Assembly (NCBI GenBank): GCA_902475475.1
Contig: CABRZY010000127.1
Location: forward strand, 1 to 5,388
Direction: 5' to 3'
Length of the DNA: 5,388 nt
Origin: an uncultured Collinsella sp.
GTDB lineage: Bacteria > Actinomycetota > Coriobacteriia > Coriobacteriales > Coriobacteriaceae
Part shown: positions 1-4,281 of the stretch, piece after piece
How positions within the stretch are numbered: position 1 is the stretch's first letter
Layout of the letters: each line of letters starts with the position of its first letter
Notes under the pieces: model-generated
Databases searched by the model: none
Seen by the model: only the letters and a program-made list of their open reading frames with translations
What the model was told of the DNA's origin: nothing
Position numbers and translations under genes: made by a program

Positions 1-1
1 C

Positions 2-277
2 GAGCACTACATTGGCTCGTACGAGATGAACGCACCTTACCTGGGTGGTTGTGCGCTGCACGATCCGCTGGCTGTTGCCGTGGCAATCGATCCCACGCTC
101 GTGGGTGCGCTCGGCTGCAATCTACGCGTCGACCTGCTGGGCGAGTACCGCGGTCGCACCATCTGCGATGAGCGTCGTGTGGCAGATCCCGACAAGAGCG
201 CGCTTGTGGCGCTGACCGTTGATGCCCCGCGCTTCCTTTCCGAGTTCAAGGCACACATGGCCCGCGTTCTGGGCTAA
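2..277 (+). CDS. Nucleoside hydrolase, inosine/uridine-preferring type (C-terminal part only)
   Basis: This is the final 91 codons of a gene that begins outside the window; the frame is open from base 2 to a TAA at 275-277. Enzymes of this family hydrolyse the N-glycosidic bond of ribonucleosides to release a free base and ribose in nucleoside salvage. The visible hallmark is GGCALHDPLAVAVAIDP. Its His-Asp pair matches the conserved C-terminal HDP motif of the family, where the His acts near the leaving base and the Asp binds the active-site calcium. About 70 residues follow this motif, as expected for a normal C-terminus, so the gene seems intact at this end. No signal peptide or membrane segment can be judged. 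The gene runs in the same direction as luxS but is separated from it by a hairpin and a promoter, so the two are probably not one simple operon. Family assignment is confident; substrate preference is not. Confidence 0.85.
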   Translation, partial: EHYIGSYEMNAPYLGGCALHDPLAVAVAIDPTLVGALGCNLRVDLLGEYRGRTICDERRVADPDKSALVALTVDAPRFLSEFKAHMARVLG

Positions 278-286
278 GTTGTCTTT

Positions 287-315
287 TTGGGACGGGGCTT
301 TTTGGCTGGTATGAT
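287..315 (+). promoter_or_regulatory. Probable sigma-70 promoter of luxS (extended -10)
   Basis: A -35-like TTGGGA (287-292) is followed by a 17-bp spacer and TATGAT (310-315). The TG at 307-308 is correctly placed for an extended -10. Transcription would start near 322, giving a leader of roughly 58 nt before the luxS ATG at 380. The -35 matches the consensus at four of six positions and the -10 at five of six. No S-adenosyl-homocysteine or SAM riboswitch-like fold is apparent in so short a leader. Confidence 0.55.
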
Positions 316-356
316 TGGTGCGGCCATTCGAACCAGCTAAAAGAGCCCCGTCCCAA
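287..356. repeat. Long imperfect inverted repeat (hairpin) between nucleoside hydrolase gene and luxS
   Basis: The outer stem TTGGGACGGGGCT (287-299) is perfectly complementary to 344-356. After a G-T pair, three A-T pairs and one bulge, the inner stem GCTGGT (305-310) pairs with ACCAGC (332-337). About 23-24 pairs enclose a 21-nt loop. The 3' side is followed only by TTT (357-359), so it is a poor textbook terminator. It could still act as a terminator or RNA-stabilising element for readthrough from the upstream gene, or it could be a dispersed repeat. Its left arm contains the luxS promoter elements, so transcripts started there would lack this arm. Confidence 0.7.
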
Positions 357-379
357 TTTGACTACCGAGAGGATCTGCC

Positions 380-868
380 ATGGAGCGCATCGCCAGCTTT
401 TCCGTTGATCATCTGCTACTTGAGCCCGGCGTGTATGTGAGCCGCATCGACCGCGATCCGGCGACCGGTGCCGCCGTCACCACGTTTGACCTGCGCCTGA
501 CCACGCCCAACAAGGAGCCGGTCATGAACACGGCCGAGTGCCACACTATCGAGCACCTGGGCGCGACGTTCCTCCGCAATCATGCCGAGTGGTCGAGCCG
601 CATTGTCTACTTTGGCCCCATGGGCTGCCGCACGGGCTTTTACCTCGTCGTTTTTGGTGAGCTGACGAGCGAGGAAATCTTGCCGCTCGTGCGCGAGCTG
701 TTTGAGTTTGTCGCCGGCTTTGAGGGCGATGTCCCCGGCGCCGCTCCCGAGGAGTGCGGTAACTACCTGGACCAGAACCTCCCCATGGCAAACTGGCTCG
801 CGCGCCGCTACCTCGACCGCGACCTGGCCGATATCGACGAGAAGCACCTGCACTATCAGCAGGCGTAA
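380..868 (+). CDS. luxS: S-ribosylhomocysteine lyase LuxS
   Basis: LuxS cleaves S-ribosylhomocysteine to homocysteine and 4,5-dihydroxy-2,3-pentanedione, the precursor of autoinducer-2, in the cytosolic activated-methyl cycle. The 162-residue product has the normal full length. Near the N-terminus it carries SFSVDHLLLEPGVYVSRID. The metal-binding helix TAECHTIEHLGATFLRNH supplies His55, Glu58 and His59. FGPMGCRTGFY supplies Cys83, matching the catalytic cysteine, and PEECGNY supplies Cys126, matching the third metal ligand. All key residues are present, so the enzyme should be active. The start is set by a GAGAGGA ribosome-binding site at 367-373, six bases before the ATG. A promoter just upstream and a terminator just downstream suggest a monocistronic unit. 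No pfs-type nucleosidase gene lies next to it in the window. Confidence 0.98.
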   Translation: MERIASFSVDHLLLEPGVYVSRIDRDPATGAAVTTFDLRLTTPNKEPVMNTAECHTIEHLGATFLRNHAEWSSRIVYFGPMGCRTGFYLVVFGELTSEEILPLVRELFEFVAGFEGDVPGAAPEECGNYLDQNLPMANWLARRYLDRDLADIDEKHLHYQQA

Positions 869-897
869 GGCCCTTGCGGGAATAACGCTTGTACCAG

Positions 898-929
898 AAG
901 CGCTCCCGCTCTTTGCGGAGCGCTTTTTT
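898..929 (+). terminator. Rho-independent terminator of luxS
   Basis: AAGCGCT (898-904) pairs with AGCGCTT (919-925), and CCGC (906-909) pairs with GCGG (915-918). One base (905) is bulged and the loop is TCTTT. Six T residues run from 924 to 929. It starts 30 bp after the luxS stop codon, which suits a plus-strand intrinsic terminator. Confidence 0.9.
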
Positions 930-968
930 ATACCGAGCGCTCAAAACATAAAGAGATTGTTCTAGAAT

Positions 969-988
969 GTTTATACTGTCACATAAAC
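969..988. promoter_or_regulatory. Candidate -10 box and operator-like dyad upstream of the DUF4867-like gene
   Basis: TATACT (972-977) is a plausible -10 box 25 bp before the start codon at 1003, but no good -35 lies 16-18 bp upstream. The hexamers GTTTAT (969-974) and ATAAAC (983-988) form a perfect 6+8+6 dyad covering the -10 and the likely transcription start. That is where a repressor would sit. The 8-bp palindrome TTCTAGAA (960-967) lies immediately upstream. No regulator is encoded nearby, so the role is inferred from position only. Confidence 0.4.
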
Positions 989-992
989 GAAC

Positions 993-997
993 AGGAG
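993..997 (+). promoter_or_regulatory. Ribosome-binding site fixing the start of the DUF4867-like gene
   Basis: AGGAG at 993-997 lies five bases before the ATG at 1003. An in-frame ATG 36 bases earlier (967) has no Shine-Dalgarno sequence and lies inside the putative promoter. The start at 1003 is therefore preferred. Confidence 0.85.
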
Positions 998-1002
998 TGA
1001 AC

Positions 1003-1647
1003 ATGCATATCTACTCTGTCAACGATCCCGAGTTCAAATCCTATGGCAACGTTTGGGATAACGTTCCGTCCGAGCTTACGTCACCCGTGCTCGAGGCGCT
1101 TGCCTCCACGCCCATCCCCGAAGGCAGTAAGTACGTGGCGAGTGCGCCGGAGCTCGAGGGCGTCAAGGATGCCGACAAGCTTGGCTTCCTCATGTTTGGC
1201 GGCCGTCCCTTCCAGCTCGGCTGGTGCAACGGCCACAACACGCGCCTCAACTGCCTGGAGTACCACCGCGCGAGCGAGTTCAACCTGGGTGCTCGCGATT
1301 TTATCCTGCTCGTGGCGCATCGCTGGGAGATCGAGGACGGCAAGCTCGACACCGCGTGCGTCAAGGCGTTCCGCGTGCCGGCCGGCACACTTGTTGAGGT
1401 TTTCAACACCACGCTTCACTACACGCCGTGCATGGTCGACGATGGGGGCTTCCAGGTGATGGTGGCGCTGCCCGCCGGCACCAACGGTCCGCGCCCCGAG
1501 GCTGCGGCCGATATGCCCGCGGCCGGCGACAGCTACTGCTACTGGAAGGCCGACAAGTGGGTTCTCTGCCATGCCGACAGCCCCAAGGCTGCCGAGGGCG
1601 GCTACGTAGGCCTCATCGGCAAGAACCTCGATATCGCCTGCGACTAG
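1003..1647 (+). CDS. DUF4867-like family protein (possible cupin-fold, function unknown)
   Basis: This gene encodes a 214-residue soluble protein with no signal peptide or membrane segment. I recognise it, with moderate confidence, as a DUF4867-type protein, a bacterial family of about this length whose members I recall near carbohydrate genes. The conserved-looking core runs from about residue 63 to 155: LMFGGRPFQLGWCNGHNT, then LNCLEYHRASEFNLGARDF, then PAGTLVEVFNTTLHYTPC. Glu86 and His88 in the LEYHRASE segment, with His78 and His139, resemble the metal ligands of a double-stranded beta-helix (cupin) enzyme, but this is inference from spacing. A C-terminal segment, residues 177-192, ends in DKWVLCHADSP. 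The gene stands alone between the luxS terminator and a repeat-rich stretch holding a glycosidase remnant, so it may once have belonged to a sugar-utilisation locus. Its substrate cannot be named from sequence. Confidence 0.8.
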   Translation: MHIYSVNDPEFKSYGNVWDNVPSELTSPVLEALASTPIPEGSKYVASAPELEGVKDADKLGFLMFGGRPFQLGWCNGHNTRLNCLEYHRASEFNLGARDFILLVAHRWEIEDGKLDTACVKAFRVPAGTLVEVFNTTLHYTPCMVDDGGFQVMVALPAGTNGPRPEAAADMPAAGDSYCYWKADKWVLCHADSPKAAEGGYVGLIGKNLDIACD

Positions 1648-1656
1648 CATCTTCCA

Positions 1657-1711
1657 TCTCGACCTGTAACATCTAGCGGGCTAAATCGTCTCTACCTGTT
1701 ACAGATCGAGA
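1657..1711. repeat. Inverted repeat with TGTAACA/TGTTACA arms
   Basis: TCTCGA-C-CTGTAACA (1657-1671) is complementary to TGTTACAG-A-TCGAGA (1697-1711), with a single mismatch (1663/1705), around a 25-nt loop. The left arm TCTCGACCTGTAAC (1657-1670) also recurs as a direct near-copy TCTCTACCTGTTAC (1689-1702), with 12 of 14 bases identical. It starts ten bases after the DUF4867-like stop codon. No T tract follows, so it looks more like a dispersed repeat or a 3'-end stabilising hairpin than a classic terminator. Confidence 0.75.
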
Positions 1712-1715
1712 CAAA

Positions 1716-1770
1716 CCGCCCGCCAACCACCACAAAGGTGCCTGTCCCCTTTGTGGTGGTTGGCGGACGG
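1716..1770. repeat. Long REP-like hairpin with loop TGCCTGTCC
   Basis: CGCCAACCACCACAAAGG (1721-1738) is perfectly complementary to 1748-1765. The stem continues with 1720/1766, one mismatch (1719/1767) and three more pairs (1716-1718 with 1768-1770), about 22 pairs in total around a 9-nt loop. The loop region reads GGTGCCTGTCCCC. I recall very similar GGTGCCTGTCCC cores in dispersed hairpin repeats of Gram-positive genomes, so a REP-like mobile or domesticated repeat is likely. It ends just before a decayed coding fragment and has no T tract. Confidence 0.75.
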
Positions 1771-1783
1771 GTATCAAAAAGTG

Positions 1784-1951
1784 TCAGACGAGGCGGCTGC
1801 CGAGTACCTGCGCGCGAAAAGAGGTATCGGTCTGCGTCAGCATGTCGCCGCAATGCGCGACGCGGTGACCGAGGATGGCGTTGACCTGCCGGGCTACACC
1901 ACCTGGGTCCCGACCGCCGCGCTTCGCAAATCTTGTTATATAACGTCCTAA
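1784..1951 (+). pseudogene. Remnant of a GH1-family (6-phospho-)beta-glucosidase C-terminus
   Basis: An open frame through this stretch reads EYLRAKRGIGLRQHVAAM, then RDAVTEDGVDLPGYTTW. This resembles the C-terminal part of family-1 glycosidases, where a motif of the form R-I-D-Y-L-R-x-H-x-x-x-M-x-x-A-x-x-x-D-G-V-D-L-x-G-Y-T-x-W precedes the final strand and helix. After the Trp (1904-1906) the normal continuation is missing and the frame closes at TAA 1949-1951. The frame extends upstream only into the hairpin at 1716-1770. It has no Shine-Dalgarno site, and the catalytic glutamates of GH1 would lie in the lost N-terminal portion. About 56 codons of an enzyme of roughly 450-480 remain, so it should be non-functional. 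The match is made by eye; an unrelated small ORF is possible but less likely. Confidence 0.55.
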
Positions 1952-1953
1952 CC

Positions 1954-1992
1954 AAAGCGCCCGGCGAGCAGTTAATGCTCGCCGGGCGCTTT
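1954..1992. terminator. Strong intrinsic terminator, probably bidirectional
   Basis: AAAGCGCCCGGCGAGCA (1954-1970) and its perfect complement (1976-1992) form a 17-bp GC-rich stem with the loop GTTAA. The stem ends in TTT on either strand, followed by GTT on the plus strand. It lies directly after the stop codon of the glycosidase remnant (1951), so it is probably the surviving terminator of that lost gene. It would also insulate the downstream operon. Confidence 0.85.
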
Positions 1993-1993
1993 G

Positions 1994-2032
1994 TTGACTA
2001 GTCGTTTAAGAACGTCCCCAACGACTAGTCAA
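1994..2032. repeat. Inverted repeat made of two GACTAGTC palindromes
   Basis: TTGACTAGTCGTT (1994-2006) is perfectly complementary to AACGACTAGTCAA (2020-2032), with the loop TAAGAACGTCCCC between. Each arm contains the 8-bp palindrome GACTAGTC (1996-2003 and 2023-2030). The element can therefore be read as an inverted repeat, or as two copies of a self-symmetric site 27 bp apart. The central AAGAACGTCCCC resembles cores I recall in dispersed REP-like repeats. It could also be a regulator-binding pair, since it lies upstream of the zinc-ribbon/SPFH operon. Confidence 0.75.
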
Positions 2033-2148
2033 AAATGAGCCATGTGTCCCAGTTGTGGAGACTCGTTGAGCCGTCTGGGTATCGTGAAAGATCGCGCGCT
2101 CGCCCATCATCAAAAGTGACACACGCTACCAGTTGATGGGAGGCAGCT
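2033..2148 (+). promoter_or_regulatory. Leader and presumed promoter region of the zinc-ribbon/SPFH operon
   Basis: This 116-bp stretch must carry the operon promoter if the strong stem-loop at 1954-1992 terminates upstream transcription. I see no convincing -35/-10 pair. TTGAGC (2066-2071) has no fitting -10, and nothing matches the extracytoplasmic-function sigma pattern (GAAAC then CGTA) seen in the analogous Bacillus operon. The only secure signal is the Shine-Dalgarno GGGAGG at 2138-2143. The promoter is inferred by context. Confidence 0.35.
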
Positions 2149-2886
2149 ATGGGCTTCTTTGACAAGATGTTCGAGAAGAAAGAGTGCTCGATTTGCGGTA
2201 CTGAGCTGGGACTTTTGGGAAAGACCAAGATTAGCGAAGGCTACCTGTGCAAAGAGTGCGCCGGTAAGCTCTCCCCCTACTTCCACGGCTATCGCTCCAG
2301 CACCGCGGACGATATCCGCGAGCAACTCGCCTACCGCGAGGCCAATGCCGAGCGCCTGGCCTCGTTCAACCCCACGCGCACGCTGTCTGCTGGGCGCACC
2401 AACATCATGCTCGACGAAGATGCGGGTCTGCTGATCATTACCTCGCAGAGCCGCTGGCGCGACGCCAATCCCGACATCATCGAGTTCTCACAGGTGCTCG
2501 GCTGCGATATGGATATCGACGAGCATCGCACCGAGATCTATCGCGAGACCAAAGATGGCGAACGCGAGAGCTACAATCCGCCGCGCTACGACCTGGATTA
2601 CGACTTTAACCTGACCATCCACGTCAACACGCCGTACTTTACCGAGATCAACCTGCGCGTGAACGACTCCACCATCGATCAGCGCGGTTCCATCGAATAC
2701 CGCGAGGCCAAGCGCCAGGCAACCGAGGTCCGCGACGCGCTGGTGCAGCTGCGTCAGGAAACGCGCGACAGCGTCGTTGCCGCCAAGGCTCCCAAGACCG
2801 CGGTGACCTGCCCCTTCTGCGGAGCCACCACCATTCCCGATGCCAGTGGGCGCTGCGAATACTGCGGCGGCGCCATCGGCGCATAG
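2149..2886 (+). CDS. DUF4428-type zinc-knuckle protein with C-terminal zinc ribbon
   Basis: This gene encodes a 245-residue soluble protein, with GGGAGG (2138-2143) placed five bases before the ATG. The N-terminal 45 residues contain CSIC (Cys13, Cys16) and CKEC (Cys34, Cys37) around GTELGLLGKTKISEGYL. This matches the treble-clef-like DUF4428 domain. A basic and acidic stretch follows (residues 50-75), then a middle domain (about 78-175). That domain has alternating hydrophobic strands such as NIMLDEDAGLLIITSQ and YDFNLTIHVNTPYFTEINLR, suggesting a beta-rich PH-like or sandwich fold of unknown role. A charged, probably coiled-coil helix covers residues 180-212. The protein ends in a zinc ribbon with CPFC (Cys221, Cys224) and CEYC (Cys236, Cys239). 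No signal peptide or transmembrane segment is present. It is the first gene of a three-gene cluster with a YdjG-like membrane protein and an SPFH protein. It may be a cytosolic adaptor of that complex; this is inference. Confidence 0.88.
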   Translation: MGFFDKMFEKKECSICGTELGLLGKTKISEGYLCKECAGKLSPYFHGYRSSTADDIREQLAYREANAERLASFNPTRTLSAGRTNIMLDEDAGLLIITSQSRWRDANPDIIEFSQVLGCDMDIDEHRTEIYRETKDGERESYNPPRYDLDYDFNLTIHVNTPYFTEINLRVNDSTIDQRGSIEYREAKRQATEVRDALVQLRQETRDSVVAAKAPKTAVTCPFCGATTIPDASGRCEYCGGAIGA

Positions 2887-2910
2887 CCTCCGGCAGCGAA
2901 AGGACCGATC

Positions 2911-4233
2911 ATGGCCTTCGAGAGCGTCAACTATCAGTGCCCCGCGTGTGGCGGCCCCCTGCATTTTGCCAGTGCCGAGCAAAAGCTCGTCTGCGACTAC
3001 TGCGATTCGTGTTTTGAAGTCGAAGAGGTCGAGGCCCTCTATCGCGAGCGCCAGGACAAGGCAGACGCCAAAGCCGACGCCGCAGCGGCGGCGCCCAAGC
3101 CCGCGACCGACGCTGCGGTGCAGGAGCTCGCCCAAAACGCCGGCTATATCTGCTCGTCGTGCGGCGCCGAGCTAATCTCGGATGGCACCGTCGCCGTTAC
3201 CACCTGCCCGTACTGCGGCAACCCCGCTGTGGCACCCGGTCAGCTCTCGGGCGACTTCTCACCCGACCTGGTGATTCCGTTTAAGCTCGGCCGCGACGAC
3301 GTTATGGCCGCGCTCAAAGAGCACTACAAGGGCAAGATCCTGCTGCCCAAGAGCTTTGTCACCGGCAACCACATCGACGAAGTCCAAGGCGTTTACGTGC
3401 CGTTTTGGCTTTACGGCGCCCGCGTGGACGGCGAAGTGTACTTTGATGCGACCAACGAGACCGTGACCGAGGAATCCGACCGCACCGTCACGACCACCGA
3501 CCACTACGACGCCTACCGCAAGGGAAACATCTCGTTTAAGCGCGTGCCCGTCGACGGATCGTCCAAGATGCCCGACGGCCACATGGACGCCATCGAGCCG
3601 TTTGACTACGATGCCCTGCGCCCGTTTTCGGTCGCGTATATGCCCGGCTACATCGCCAACCGCTACGACGAGGACTGCGAAACCTGCAAGGCACGCGCCG
3701 AACGCCGCATGGAGGAAAGCACGATCTCGGCCCTGCGTGAAACCGTCGTCGACGAATATGACGATGCCACGGTCGAAAGCAAGCAGCTCGACTACACCTG
3801 GGAAGACAGCGACTATGCCCTGTTCCCCGTGTGGATGCTTTCCACCTCGTGGAACGGCAAGAGCTACCTGTTTGCCATGAACGGCCAAACCGGCCGTATG
3901 GTCGGCGAGCTTCCCTGCTCCAAGCCCAAGCTCGCTATCGCCTCGGTGCTGTTCTTTGTGATCGGATTTGTCCTCTCCCAGATCCTCTTCATGGGTGAGA
4001 ACGCCTTCGATCCGGATTACCTCACCTTTGACATCGAGGGCATCCTCATCAACATCGTCGCGCCGCTGATCATCGTGGTCATTGCGGACGTGCTGCTGGT
4101 GGGCCAGCTCAAGACGGCCAACGAGGCCACCCACGCCGATTGCTACTGTGGCGAGCTCGACCTGGTCGAGAAGCACGACACCTTCAGCCACACCGAGACC
4201 ACCGTTGTCATGAAGGATGACAAGGACGACTAA
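2911..4233 (+). CDS. Membrane-anchored TFIIB-type zinc-ribbon protein (YdjG-like)
   Basis: The 440-residue product has GAAAGGA (2898-2904) six bases before the ATG and starts 24 bp after the previous stop. Two zinc ribbons lie at the N-terminus: Cys10/Cys13 with Cys28/Cys31, and Cys81/Cys84 with Cys99/Cys102. An Ala/Lys/Asp-rich linker (50-68) separates them. A large domain (about 115-335) follows, with DEVQGVYVPFWLYGARVDG and DALRPFSVAYMPGYIANRYD, typical of the YdjG-like family. This family is often mislabelled 'primosomal protein N' / superfamily II helicase' because of its ribbons. No helicase motif is visible. Two hydrophobic segments (about 340-360 and 376-398) should form a hairpin in the membrane, with both ends in the cytosol. 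The tail carries CYC (411-413) and the acidic KDDKDD. In B. subtilis, YdjG works with PspA and YdjI in membrane stress; a similar role here is inference. Confidence 0.9.
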   Translation: MAFESVNYQCPACGGPLHFASAEQKLVCDYCDSCFEVEEVEALYRERQDKADAKADAAAAAPKPATDAAVQELAQNAGYICSSCGAELISDGTVAVTTCPYCGNPAVAPGQLSGDFSPDLVIPFKLGRDDVMAALKEHYKGKILLPKSFVTGNHIDEVQGVYVPFWLYGARVDGEVYFDATNETVTEESDRTVTTTDHYDAYRKGNISFKRVPVDGSSKMPDGHMDAIEPFDYDALRPFSVAYMPGYIANRYDEDCETCKARAERRMEESTISALRETVVDEYDDATVESKQLDYTWEDSDYALFPVWMLSTSWNGKSYLFAMNGQTGRMVGELPCSKPKLAIASVLFFVIGFVLSQILFMGENAFDPDYLTFDIEGILINIVAPLIIVVIADVLLVGQLKTANEATHADCYCGELDLVEKHDTFSHTETTVVMKDDKDD

Positions 4234-4281
4234 CCATCCTGACCAATACCACCCGGCCTTTGACGAGAAAGGAAGATCACC

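Noticed and set aside
322..379. A riboswitch in the luxS leader.
   Set aside because: The leader is about 58 nt and contains only one arm of the upstream inverted repeat; no SAM- or SAH-riboswitch-like helices can be drawn.
416..853. Minus-strand and alternative-frame ORFs within luxS.
   Set aside because: LuxS is unequivocal in the plus frame and retains every active-site residue. The others are compositional shadows.
967..1002. An upstream ATG that would add 12 residues to the DUF4867-like protein.
   Set aside because: It lacks a Shine-Dalgarno site and falls over the putative -10 region, whereas the ATG at 1003 has AGGAG five bases upstream.
1657..2032. The inverted repeats considered as a CRISPR array or attachment site.
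   Set aside because: The hairpins have different sequences, no regular repeat-spacer periodicity is present, and no integrase, Cas or tRNA gene is visible.
2488..3135. A 215-codon minus-strand open frame across the junction of the first two operon genes.
   Set aside because: It overlaps two genes with clear zinc-ribbon motifs, and its translation shows no domain and the biased composition of an antisense shadow.
2911..4233. Annotation of the YdjG-like protein as a PriA-type helicase.
   Set aside because: Only the zinc ribbons resemble PriA. No Walker A or DEAD-type motif is seen, and the C-terminus has two membrane segments.
4214..4240. A small stem AGGATG/CATCCT around the stop codon of the YdjG-like gene as a terminator.
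   Set aside because: It has only six pairs, a 15-nt loop and no T tract; the next gene follows in 48 bp, so co-transcription is more likely.
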